NCBI GenBank assembly: GCA_003605055.1
Contig: QZKP01000075.1
Location: forward strand, 26,961-90,960
Source: Desulfarculus sp.
Lineage (GTDB): Bacteria > Desulfobacterota > Desulfarculia > Desulfarculales > Desulfarculaceae
Direction of reading: 5' to 3'
Length of the DNA stretch: 64,000 nt
Positions 49,797 through 61,594 of the stretch are shown one piece after another. Within the stretch, counting starts at the first letter, position 1; every line of letters starts with the position of its first letter. The translations under genes and the position numbers were made by a program. Below the pieces are notes generated by a model. That model was not told the origin of the DNA. It was given only the letters and a program-made list of their open reading frames with translations, and searched no databases.

Positions 49797-51062
49797 CTAC
49801 TTCTTCAGCCAGGGGGGATTCTGGAACTGGCTGGTGGCGAAACGCGCGGGCACCAGGATGGCCCACTTGCCACCCGCCTGCCACTGGGTGATCAGGAAGG
49901 GGATGAAGTCGGGCGAGTACTTGGCGTCGTGGGTCTTTTTGTCGAACACCACCCGCCCGGCGGTGCCGATGTAGTCCGTGCCCTCCAGGGCCACGACCAG
50001 GGCGTCGGTTTTGAAGCCCTTGGCCCGCTTGGCCGCGTCGGCCAGGACCATCACGCCGTCATAGGTGGTGCTGGCGCAGCCGTGGGGCGCGCCCTTGAAC
50101 TGCTTGCGGTACTGATCGAAGAAGGGGACGGTCTTGTCCGTGATCTTGGAGCGGATCAAGGCGCCCCAGGCCACGTTGACCTCGCCCACGGCCGCCCCGC
50201 CGGTCTTTTCCCAGAACTCGGCGTGCAGGCCGGGGTTGTTGAAGCCGGCCAGCCGGAAGGGCGCCTTCATGGCGTTGTACTGCTTGAAGAAGCTCACGGC
50301 GTCGGTGTGGGCCAGCAGAGGCACGGCCACCTGGGCGCCGCTGGCGGCGATCTTGGAGAAGATGGGGGCGAAGTCCGCGGTGGCGGGGTCGAACTTCTCG
50401 GTGGCCACCACCTGGCCGCCCACGCTGGGGATGTTCTTCTGCAGGAAGCCCACCAGGCCGCGGTTCCAGGCCGCGTCCTCGGCCAGTACGGCGAACTTGG
50501 TGTAGCCGTGCTTGACCATCAGGGCCAGCTCATCCTTGATGATGGCGTTGGCCAGGTTCAAGGCGTTGATGGTGGTGCGGAACTGGTACTTGTACTTGTT
50601 GTAGTCCTTGGCCACCTTGCCGCCGATCATGGGCGAGGACACGCCGGTGGACATGAAGATTATGTTGTAGCGCTTGAGGTAGTCCATGGCCGCCAAGACC
50701 ACCCCGCTCATGGCCCCGCCGGCCAGGATGTGCACCTTGTCCTTCTCCACCAGCCGCTTGAGGGCGGTGATGCCCTTCTCGGGGTTGCTCTCCGAGTCGG
50801 CCACGAAGATCTTCACCTTGCGGCCCAGCACGCCGCCCTGGGCGTTGAGCTCCTTGGCGGCCATGTTGGCCGCGTTGATGGAGGCCTGGCCGCACTCCAT
50901 CTTAAAGGAGGTCAACAGGCCGATGCGCAGCTCCTTCTCCGCCGCCTGGGCTGGCTGGGGGGCCAGGACCAACACGCCCAGGGCCAGCGCCAGCAGGCAA
51001 CTCAGCCCCATGACCATCAACGCCTTGCCGGATCTGTGTTTCTTTAGGATCGTGCCAATCAT
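49797..51062 (-). CDS. ABC transporter substrate-binding protein (LivK-like)
   Basis: Signal peptide; LRIGLLTSFKMECGQASINAANMAAKELNAQGGVLGRKVKIFVADSESNP. Confidence 0.9.
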   Translation of the reverse strand: MIGTILKKHRSGKALMVMGLSCLLALALGVLVLAPQPAQAAEKELRIGLLTSFKMECGQASINAANMAAKELNAQGGVLGRKVKIFVADSESNPEKGITALKRLVEKDKVHILAGGAMSGVVLAAMDYLKRYNIIFMSTGVSSPMIGGKVAKDYNKYKYQFRTTINALNLANAIIKDELALMVKHGYTKFAVLAEDAAWNRGLVGFLQKNIPSVGGQVVATEKFDPATADFAPIFSKIAASGAQVAVPLLAHTDAVSFFKQYNAMKAPFRLAGFNNPGLHAEFWEKTGGAAVGEVNVAWGALIRSKITDKTVPFFDQYRKQFKGAPHGCASTTYDGVMVLADAAKRAKGFKTDALVVALEGTDYIGTAGRVVFDKKTHDAKYSPDFIPFLITQWQAGGKWAILVPARFATSQFQNPPWLKK

Positions 51063-51343
51063 CGCTCTCTCCCTTTTCCTTGGGGCCTTGCCCGGGATCC
51101 GCAGTGGGCGGCGGCGCGCATTTGTTAAGCGGTGGTGTGCGCAGAGCCACATCTGGTCGTAGAGCGGCAGGCTGATCATGTGCCCTGGGGCCCGAACTAT
51201 CTCTAGGTCCCCGTCCTGCTCCGCCCGCAGCCGATCCCAGGATGGGGCGGGTGCGACACCGGCGCCCCTTAAATTGGAATCAGGCCTTTGCTCAATCCCG
51301 GTTTCTTATGTGGAAAGCCCATGGGCTCTTGCATCCTAAGCTG

Positions 51344-51359
51344 AGCAAGACGAGTGCCA
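51344..51359 (-). promoter_or_regulatory. Consensus sigma-54 -24/-12 promoter of the liv/catabolic operon
   Basis: - strand TGGCACTCGTCTTGCT (GG-N10-GC). Confidence 0.85.
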
Positions 51360-51469
51360 ACCCATTATTTATAATTTAAGCTGTGATAACAATATGTTTG
51401 CTGGTTGGGCCCACCCGCGCGGGAAAAACCGGAACCGAATGCTGAGCATAAAAAACCAATATTAGTGCT

Positions 51470-51483
51470 TGGTGTTGACACCA
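51470..51483. promoter_or_regulatory. Candidate activator binding site (UAS)
   Basis: TGGTGT-TG-ACACCA inverted repeat about 110 bp upstream of the sigma-54 promoter. Confidence 0.4.
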
Positions 51484-51606
51484 TATGGTTCCCCGGGTAA
51501 CAGTAAAAGAGAAACTCTTGGTCGCATCTCTGCCCGCCCGGCGGGCGCGCGGCTGGGCCGCGCGGGGGCCCGGGTCGGTTTTTCTTAGTAACGGCCATGC
51601 CTTGAG

Positions 51607-54788
<3,182 letters not shown>

Positions 54789-54792
<4 letters not shown>

Positions 54793-55034
54793 AGCCGGTG
54801 GTGGGAGGAGAGGCTGATGTCCTGCACCTGGGGCAGTATCCGCTTGAGGAACTGACGCGCCTCGCGGCTGAGGTGGGTCACGCCCCCCATTTCCAGGCGG
54901 ATCCGGCGGTGGCCCAGGTGGCGGCCGCAGACCTCTTCCAGGACCTGGAGGGCCTCTGTATCCAATACCCCCTCCACCTGGATGCGCACGGTGCCGGGAT
55001 CGGGGAAGCTCTCTTGCAGATATATGGTGGCCAT
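54789..55034 (-). CDS. Small STAS-like domain protein
   Basis: [51 protein letters not shown]. Confidence 0.65.
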
Positions 55035-55275
55035 GGCAGTACGTACCCATGCTTGCGAAGCAGACCAGTTCCCTGGAAAAGCATAGCAATGCCCGTGCCT
55101 GATTGGCCGTGGAGAACATAGTGATATTGTTTTATTAATTTGTTGGAGCCGGTGAAGAGGGCCGAATTGCACCATATTTTGTTGGCGATAAAACCAATAA
55201 TGGTGCACAGAATCGCCCGCATTAGGGGGCCTGCCCTTAGCGCGGTCCATCTGGCGCCACTCGCTTAAATGACTT

Positions 55276-55380
55276 CTGCGGGGCCCCCAGCTTTTTTGCA
55301 GCCAGGGCGTGCTGGGCTTCGGGGTGGGCAACCTGGACGGAACCTATCCCTGGTTCGGCATCCCCCAGATACGCTTTTGA
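55276..55380 (+). pseudogene. Possible C-terminal gene remnant (outer-membrane-type ending)
   Basis: Open frame ...QGVLGFGVGNLDGTYPWFGIPQIRF-stop with no plausible start; TGA upstream at 55270. Confidence 0.25.
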
Positions 55381-55428
55381 CCAAGCAGGGCCTGCGGCGG
55401 CCTTAGCTTACCTAGGTAATGCAGGAGA

Positions 55429-55779
55429 CTATTCCGAGTCCTGTTGGGCCGCCAGCAGGGCCCCCCGCAGCAGGCCCTCAGGCGGCAGCTTGGTCAGCCG
55501 GCCGTCCTGGCCGGCGTAGGTCCTTCAGCCCAGACCGAAGTTCAGGGCCCTGTCAGCCTCCGGCTCCAGGTCCAGGCCGTTGATGCGCACCGTGGGCGAG
55601 CCGGGGAACCTGAGTTCCTGGGCCCTCTCCGGCGTGTCCACCACCGTGGTCAGGAAAGAGGCCTCCGGAGCCAGCTCATTTAGCAACTCGCTCAGCCTTC
55701 CCTCTAGGGGCTCGCGGCTGGCGCAGCCTGGAACCACCAGAAGCTCCACCCGCAGAGGCCTCTTCCCCTCGGTTTTCAC
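55429..55779 (-). CDS. Thioredoxin-like selenoprotein with in-frame UGA (Sec) at 55525..55527
   Basis: GTG start overlaps upstream stop; VELLVVPGCASREPLE...FPGSPTVRINGLDLEP...NFGLG-U-RTYAGQDGRLTKLPPEGLLRGALLAAQQDSE-TAG; the ORF track stops at the UGA. Confidence 0.8.
55497..55515 (-). promoter_or_regulatory. Bacterial SECIS-like hairpin
   Basis: GCCGGCC-AGGAC-GGCCGGC, stem begins 10 nt after the UGA. Confidence 0.7.
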
Positions 55780-56042
55780 AGCGGCTGGCCCACCCCGGCG
55801 GCCCTGAGCGCCGCCTGGTCCAGCCTCTGGCCCATGCAGCAAGGGGCCAGCCGGCCGTCAACGGCCACCGCGGGCACCTGGGTCACGCCCAGCTCCCTGG
55901 CCCGCGCGGCCGCATCCGGGTCGCGCATGTCGCGCATTGTCACCTGGCAGTGCTCGCAGGCCAGGCCGCGCACCATCTCCTCGGCCTCCTGGCACAGGAC
56001 GCAGCCTGCGCTGAAGATTTCAATCTGACGTTTGGCTTCCAT
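55776..56042 (-). CDS. Thioredoxin/glutaredoxin-like small protein
   Basis: IEIFSAGCVLCQEAEEMVRGLACEHC; VTQVPAVAVDGRLAPCCMG. Confidence 0.82.
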   Translation of the reverse strand: MEAKRQIEIFSAGCVLCQEAEEMVRGLACEHCQVTMRDMRDPDAAARARELGVTQVPAVAVDGRLAPCCMGQRLDQAALRAAGVGQPL

Positions 56043-56062
56043 GCTGCTTGCTCCTTTCTGTC

Positions 56063-56467
56063 CTATTCCTCGGCGTCCAGCGCCTCCAGGATGGGGCAGG
56101 CGCTGGTGGGGCCCCGGCCCCGGCATTGGGCGGCCAACCTGGCCAGGGCCTGTCTCATCTGGCGCAGAGCAACGACCTTCCGGTCTATGTCGGCGATCTT
56201 GGCCTGGGTCTGGGCCTTGACCTGCTGGCAGGTGCTCCGCGGGTCCACCCGCAGACAGAGCAGCTCGGCGATCTCCCGCAGGGAAAAACCCAGGGACTGG
56301 GCCCGCCTGATGAAGCGGATGCGGCCCGCCTCTTCGGCGGGATACAGGCGATAGCCGCCTGGGCTGCGGGGCGGCGCGGGCAGCAGGCCCCGCCGCTCGT
56401 AGTAGCGCACCGTCTCCACCTTGACGCCCGCCCGCGCGGCGAGTTGTCCTATGGTCAGGTTGGCCAT
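56063..56467 (-). CDS. MerR-family regulator, Hg(II)-type Cys pattern
   Basis: LTIGQLAARAGVKVETVRYYERRGLL; STCQQV, and C-RGRGPTSA-C spacing matching the MerR metal-site Cys arrangement. Confidence 0.88.
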   Translation of the reverse strand: MANLTIGQLAARAGVKVETVRYYERRGLLPAPPRSPGGYRLYPAEEAGRIRFIRRAQSLGFSLREIAELLCLRVDPRSTCQQVKAQTQAKIADIDRKVVALRQMRQALARLAAQCRGRGPTSACPILEALDAEE

Positions 56468-56486
56468 GCTCTCACCTCTGCTTGCA

Positions 56487-56518
56487 GCCTACCCCCTGTA
56501 CCTAGGTGCAGGGTCAAG
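56487..56518 (-). promoter_or_regulatory. MerR-type promoter/operator
   Basis: - strand TTGACC-20 bp-TAGGCT with CCCTG.ACCTAGGT.CAGGG palindrome in the spacer. Confidence 0.8.
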
Positions 56519-56580
56519 GCCTTTTTAGCAGGGCGGGCGCCAAGGTGGCTTGACCGGGTTGCGGGTGTCCAGGGCCTTCC

Positions 56581-57024
56581 TTAGCGCCAGCCGTTGCCCC
56601 AGCGGCCGGAGTTGGGGTAGTTGTCGCAGATGCCGTCGCCGTTGTTGTCATACCAGGGCCCCTGGTGGTATTGGCTCCAGAGGGAGGGGCTCTGGGCGTA
56701 GTCCGCGATGCCGTCGTGGTTGGCGTCCATCCAGGCCGGGCCCATGTTGCCCATGCCTCCCCAGCCGCGCATGGGGGCCGCAAAGGCCGGCCGCGGCCCC
56801 CACAGCCCGTCCACGGAGGAGGCGGCGGAGCGGAAGCCGTTCATCTGGCTCCAGGTGGACTGATTCTGGTAGGCGTCATAGACGCCGTCGTTGTTGGCGT
56901 CCACCCAGTCGCCCCGCAGCAGGTTGCCGGTGGCGCTGCCGCCGCCGGAGCCTCCCCCGCCGCTGCAGGCCACGGCCAGGGTCAACAGGGCGCTTACGAT
57001 CAATATCCTGCGAAGCTTGCTCAT
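56581..57024 (-). CDS. Putative lipoprotein with three EF-hand-like D-x-N-x-D-G-x-x-D motifs
   Basis: Lipobox-like LTLAVACSGGG; WVDANNDGVYDAY, WMDANHDGIADYA, WYDNNGDGICDNY. Confidence 0.8.
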   Translation of the reverse strand: MSKLRRILIVSALLTLAVACSGGGGSGGGSATGNLLRGDWVDANNDGVYDAYQNQSTWSQMNGFRSAASSVDGLWGPRPAFAAPMRGWGGMGNMGPAWMDANHDGIADYAQSPSLWSQYHQGPWYDNNGDGICDNYPNSGRWGNGWR

Positions 57025-57062
57025 GATGTCTTCCTTTCTGGGCGGGGCCGGTGGCCCCGTTT

Positions 57063-57890
57063 TCAGTCCAACGGCCCCGGGGCGGGGCTGGCGCCCGGGC
57101 CGGCGTGAGTCTTGCGCCAGGGCCAGGGCAGGTCCCGGATCTGGCCCGGGGTCTGTATCTCGCTGAGGGCCCGCAGGGCCTCTTGCAGCACGGCCCGCTG
57201 CTGGGCCGCGTCGCCCGGCCGGCCCAGGGGGTGGCCGAAGGGCCAGTCCAGGAACACGGTGCGCGGCGGCCGCACCTTCTCGCTGAGGGCCCGCACGATG
57301 GAGATGCCCACGGTGGGTATGCCGCGGCGCTCGATCTCCCGCTGGATCAGCCCCACGGACTGATTGCACAGGCCTCAGCCCGGGGTGAGCAGCACGGCCT
57401 GGGCCCCGTCCGCGGCCAGGCGGCGGGCCGCCTCCGGCGCGGTCTGGTCCAAGAGGGTGGGCAGGTGGCGGCCGGTGATGTGGCCCATGAAGCCGTAGTG
57501 GCGGGGGGCCACGCCGCCGATGACCCCCTCCCGGGCCAGCTCGTGCAGGCGCTGCAGGGGAAAGACGATGTTCAGGTCCTGGTCCGCGTCGCGGTGGTCG
57601 TAGTAGTCGTGGGTGATCATCAGCCGGCTCAGGGGGCCGTCCGGGATGACTCTGTAGCTGGGGTCGCCCTCGGGGTCGGCCATGTCAAAGGGCGCCTGGT
57701 CCCGCGGGTGCACGCCGGCGGTGGTGACCAGGGCCAGGGTGCACTCACTCAGGGGCCGGGCCAAGGGCGTCCAGGGCACCTCCCGGCTCTCCAGCGAGGC
57801 CCAGCGGCCGGCCGCGGCCTTGCCCAGGCCCGGCCAGCGGGTGAGCAGCCTGGCCAGCAGTTTGTTCTTGGCCCGGGCCAGGGAGGGCAT
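57063..57890 (-). CDS. Selenoprotein B-type (GrdB family) protein with in-frame UGA (Sec) at 57375..57377
   Basis: PWTPLARPLSECTLALVTTAGVH...THDYYDHRDADQDLNIVFPLQRL...AVLLTPG-U-GLCNQSVGLIQREIERRGIPTVGIS. Confidence 0.9.
57346..57364 (-). promoter_or_regulatory. Bacterial SECIS-like hairpin
   Basis: ATCAGTCC-GTG-GGGCTGAT (one G-U), stem begins 11 nt after the UGA. Confidence 0.75.
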
Positions 57891-58567
57891 CAGCGCGTCT
57901 CCCCGGCCGCCCCGGTCGGGGCCGGCTCGGGCGCCCTCCCGCCTCCCCGGGGCCGCGCCTCGAGCAGCCAGACAATGCCGCCGGCCAGGTTCTCCGCCCG
58001 TTGAAGCTCCCAGCCGGCGGCCTCCAGGTTTTCCCGGGTGCGGCGGTTGATGTTGGCCCCGGTAAGGCGCACGGCCGGGGGGTTGAGCCGGTCAAAGAGC
58101 CAGCCCAGTAAGCGGCCGGCCGGCCGCAGGTGCTCCAGCAGCAGCAGCCGGCCCGCGGGCCGGCAGACCCGCCGCAACTCCCTGAGGCCCTGCACCGGGT
58201 CGGGCACCGAGCAGAAGACAAAGGTGGCGAACACGGTGTCGAAGCTCTGGTCCGGAAAATCCAGGGCCTGCACGTCCATCTCCAGCAGGGTCACGGAGGC
58301 GGCCAAGCGGGCGGCTCTCTGGCGGGCCCGGGCCAGCATGCGGGGGCTCAGGTCAAGGGCCGTGATCTCCACCCCCGGCGGGTAGTAGGGGAGGTTCTTG
58401 CCGGTGCCCGCGCCTGCTTCCAGGGCCCGGGGGCCCTGCAGGCGGGCCAGGAGCCGGCGGCGCCAGGCGGCCAGGCGCAGCCCCTCCAGGGGAGCTTCCA
58501 GGAGGTCGAAAAAGGGGGCCAGGCGGTCGTAGCGGCGCCGGGTGAGCTGGGTCTGCGCGTCGGTCAT
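57890..58567 (-). CDS. Class I SAM-dependent methyltransferase
   Basis: ALEAGAGTGKNLPYYPPGVEITALDLSPRML; FDTVFATFVFCSVPDP. Confidence 0.88.
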   Translation of the reverse strand: MTDAQTQLTRRRYDRLAPFFDLLEAPLEGLRLAAWRRRLLARLQGPRALEAGAGTGKNLPYYPPGVEITALDLSPRMLARARQRAARLAASVTLLEMDVQALDFPDQSFDTVFATFVFCSVPDPVQGLRELRRVCRPAGRLLLLEHLRPAGRLLGWLFDRLNPPAVRLTGANINRRTRENLEAAGWELQRAENLAGGIVWLLEARPRGGGRAPEPAPTGAAGETR

Positions 58568-58593
58568 GCCTCCCGCCGTTGCGCCCCGCATCC

Positions 58594-61047
58594 CTATATG
58601 CGCCTGCGGCCCAAGCGCAGGCTGTTGAGCACCACCGAGACGCTGGAAAAGGCCATGGCCGCGGCGGCCATGACCGGGTGCAGGTCGCGGATGAACAGGG
58701 GCACCCAGATCACGCTGTGCAGCACGCCGGCGGCCACCGGCACCAGGCCTGCGTTGTAGAAGAAGGCCCAGAACAGGTTCTGCTTGATGGTGCGCATGGT
58801 GGCCTTGGACAGGCGGATGGCCCGGGCCACGCCCGCCAGCTCGCCGCCCACCAGGGTCACGTCGCTGGCCTCCATGGCCACGTCGGTGCCGGTGCCGATG
58901 GCCACGCCCACGTCGGCCCGGGCCAGGGCCGGCGAGTCGTTGATGCCGTCGCCCACCATGGCCACCACGCCGCCCTCCTCCTGGGCCTGGCGCACCACCC
59001 GCTCCTTGTCCTCGGGCAGCACCTCGGCCTTCACCCGCTCTATGCCCACCTGGCTGGCGATGGCCTGGGCCGCGCGCTGGTTGTCGCCGGTGAGCATCAC
59101 CGGGGTGATGCCCATCTGCTTGAGGTCCGCCACCGCCTCGGCCGCGCCCTCCTTCTTGCCGTCGGCCACGGCCAGCACCCCGGCCAGCTCGCCGTCCAGC
59201 TCGGCCAGCATCACGGTCTTGCCCTGGGCCGAGAGCTCCTCCACCAGGCGGGCGGCCCGCTCGGGCAGGGGCTTGCTTTCGGCGAACCAGGCCGGCTTGC
59301 CCACCCGCACCCGGCGGCCGTCCACCCGGGCCGACACCCCGAAGCCGCTGGCCGCCTGGAAATCCTGCACCGGCGGGACGCTCAGGCCCCGCTGGCGGGC
59401 GCCGGCCACCACGGCCTGGGCCAGGGGGTGTTCGCTGCCCGCCTCGGCGCCGGCCACCAGGGCCAGGGCCTGCTCGCCGTCGTGGTCCAGGGCCTGCCAG
59501 TCGGTGAGGGACGGCTGGCCCTTGGTGATGGTGCCGGTCTTGTCAAAGAGCACCGTGGTCAGCTTGTGGGCGGTCTCCAGGGCCTCGCTGTTCTTGAACA
59601 GGATGCCCATGCCCGCGCCCTTGCCGGTGCCCACCATGATGGCCGTGGGCGTGGCCAGGCCCAGGGCGCAGGGGCAGGCGATGACCAGCACCGCCACCAT
59701 GCGGATCATGCCCGGCACGAAATCGCCCTCGATGTACCACCACAGGCCCAAGGTGAAGAAGGCGACGACGATGATGATGGGCACGAAGTAGGCCGAGACC
59801 TGGTCGGCCAGGCGCTGGATGGGGGCCTTGGAGCCCTGGGCCTGGCGCACCAGGCGGATGATCTGGGCCAGGGCCGTGTCCGCGCCCACGCCGGTGGCCT
59901 TGATCTTCAGGAGCCCCTGCTGGTTCACGGTGGCCCCGAAGACCGAGTCGCCGGGGGTCTTGTCCACGGGTATGGACTCGCCGGTCATCATGGACTCGTC
60001 CACCGCCGAAGAGCCCTCCAGCACCTGGCCGTCAATGGGGATGCGCTCGCCGGGTCGCACCACCACCACCTGGCCGGGCCGCACCGAGCTGGCCGGCACC
60101 TCCCGCTCCTGGCCGCTGTCGTCCAGCACCTGGGCCATCTTGGGGGCCAGGTCCATGAGCTTTCTGATGGCCGCCGAGGCCTGGCCCTTGGCCGCGGCCT
60201 CCAGGAGCTTGCCCAGCTTGATCAGGGTGATGATCACCGCCGCGGTCTCGAAGTAGGTATGATGGCCCACGCCGGGCAATACCATCACCGCCAGGGAGTA
60301 GAAGTAGGCGGCCGAGGAGCCCATGGCCACCAGCACGTCCATGTTGGCCGAGCCGTTTCTAACGCTCTTCCAGCCGCCGGTGTAGAAGCCCCAGCCGGTG
60401 TAGAACTGCACGGGCGTGGCCAGGATGAAGAAGAGCCAGTTCACCCAGGCGGCCTCAATCCAGGGGCCGGCCAGGCTGAAGTCCCGCAGCATGGAGAGCA
60501 CGAACAGGGGCAGGGTGAAGGCCACGCCCACCCAGAAGTAGCGCTTCTGGGCGGCCAGCTCCCGGTCCCGGGCGGCCTGCTCCTCGTCCCCGGCCGCCGC
60601 CCCTTCCCGGGGCAGCACCAGCTCGTAGCCCGCGGCCTTGACCGCCCGGGCCATGTCCTCCAGGGTGGCCTGGGAGGGGTCGTAGTCCACGCTGGCGGTC
60701 TCGCTGCCGAAGTTGACGGTGGCTGCGATGACCCCGGGCACCTTCTTGTTCAAGGTGCGCTCCACGGTGGCCGCGCAGTTGGCGCAGGTCATGCCCACGA
60801 TGGGCAGCTCCACGTGCTTCTTGGCCTCGGGCACGATCAGGGTGTAGCCGGCCTTGGCCACCGCCGCGGCCATGTCCTGGGGCGAGGTCTGCTCCGGGTC
60901 GTACTCCACGGTGGCCGACTCGGTGCCGAAGTTGACGCTGGCCGCGGTGACGCCGGGCACCTTCTTGTTCAGGGTGCGCTCCACGGTGGCCGCGCAGTTG
61001 GCGCAGGTCATGCCCACGATGGGCAGCTCTATCTTGCGGGTAGCCAT
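58594..61047 (-). CDS. copA: Copper-translocating P1B-type ATPase with two HMA domains
   Basis: Two [22 protein letters not shown] domains; [40 protein letters not shown]. Confidence 0.93.
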   Translation of the reverse strand: MATRKIELPIVGMTCANCAATVERTLNKKVPGVTAASVNFGTESATVEYDPEQTSPQDMAAAVAKAGYTLIVPEAKKHVELPIVGMTCANCAATVERTLNKKVPGVIAATVNFGSETASVDYDPSQATLEDMARAVKAAGYELVLPREGAAAGDEEQAARDRELAAQKRYFWVGVAFTLPLFVLSMLRDFSLAGPWIEAAWVNWLFFILATPVQFYTGWGFYTGGWKSVRNGSANMDVLVAMGSSAAYFYSLAVMVLPGVGHHTYFETAAVIITLIKLGKLLEAAAKGQASAAIRKLMDLAPKMAQVLDDSGQEREVPASSVRPGQVVVVRPGERIPIDGQVLEGSSAVDESMMTGESIPVDKTPGDSVFGATVNQQGLLKIKATGVGADTALAQIIRLVRQAQGSKAPIQRLADQVSAYFVPIIIVVAFFTLGLWWYIEGDFVPGMIRMVAVLVIACPCALGLATPTAIMVGTGKGAGMGILFKNSEALETAHKLTTVLFDKTGTITKGQPSLTDWQALDHDGEQALALVAGAEAGSEHPLAQAVVAGARQRGLSVPPVQDFQAASGFGVSARVDGRRVRVGKPAWFAESKPLPERAARLVEELSAQGKTVMLAELDGELAGVLAVADGKKEGAAEAVADLKQMGITPVMLTGDNQRAAQAIASQVGIERVKAEVLPEDKERVVRQAQEEGGVVAMVGDGINDSPALARADVGVAIGTGTDVAMEASDVTLVGGELAGVARAIRLSKATMRTIKQNLFWAFFYNAGLVPVAAGVLHSVIWVPLFIRDLHPVMAAAAMAFSSVSVVLNSLRLGRRRI
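60734..60810 (-). repeat. 77-bp near-identical direct repeat (second HMA domain)
   Basis: Differs from 60953..61029 at one base. Confidence 0.9.
60953..61029 (-). repeat. 77-bp near-identical direct repeat (first HMA domain)
   Basis: Differs from 60734..60810 at one base. Confidence 0.9.
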
Positions 61048-61162
61048 GCCTCTCCTCCTGGGGGTTGGCGGGGGCGGGGGGCCCGCCCGCGGCGGGCGCC
61101 GTGTCTGTTAATTTAATCCTACACGGCAGCGGAAAATTCCGCCGGCCCCGGCTCCGCCGGCC

Positions 61163-61579
61163 TTACTTCTTCAGCTCCCAGGCGAAGCTGCGCTGGGCGG
61201 CCGTTCCGATGCCCCGCAGGGTCAGGGTGACCCGCGCGGCCTTGCTGCTCAAGGGCGGGAAGGTCAGGGTGCCGCTGCGGTGGTGTCCGCCCGGCGGGGA
61301 TCCCTGCCAGGAACGGGGCCGGTACTGGTTGCCCGCATCGTCGCTCAGGGCGGCGACCTTGGTCAGGTCCTGGCTCAGCTCCACGGAGTGGGTGCTCAGG
61401 CGCAACTGGAACACCGCCGGCTGGCCCGGGGCCAGCTTGCTGGGCTGCACCTCCACATTCACCGCGGCCTGGCGGTCCGTCTGGCGGTCATAGGCCAGGG
61501 AGGCCCCGGTCAGGGAAAAGACCAGGACCAGGGCGGCCAACAGGGCCGGCCCCGCTTGCTTTAGGTATGCCAGCTTCAT
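61163..61579 (-). CDS. Secreted protein of unknown function between metal-transport genes
   Basis: Signal peptide MKLAYLKQAGPALLAALVLVFSLTGASLA; beta-rich body. Confidence 0.65.
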   Translation of the reverse strand: MKLAYLKQAGPALLAALVLVFSLTGASLAYDRQTDRQAAVNVEVQPSKLAPGQPAVFQLRLSTHSVELSQDLTKVAALSDDAGNQYRPRSWQGSPPGGHHRSGTLTFPPLSSKAARVTLTLRGIGTAAQRSFAWELKK

Positions 61580-61594
61580 TTCAACCTTGCTCCT

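Noticed and set aside
47709-51047. 1112-aa ORF on + strand
   Set aside because: Antisense to clear liv genes; His/Gln/Gly-rich low-complexity translation typical of antisense frames in high-GC DNA.
55525-57377. UGA read as Trp (alternative genetic code)
   Set aside because: Many other genes in the window terminate normally at TGA, e.g. the PaaK-like gene at 44404.
57063-57890. Two separate genes or a frameshifted pseudogene
   Set aside because: Both halves are in the same frame and separated only by UGA at a conserved U-x-x-C site with a downstream hairpin; Sec is the simpler reading.
58579-61116. 845-aa ORF on + strand
   Set aside because: Antisense to copA; same low-complexity artefact.
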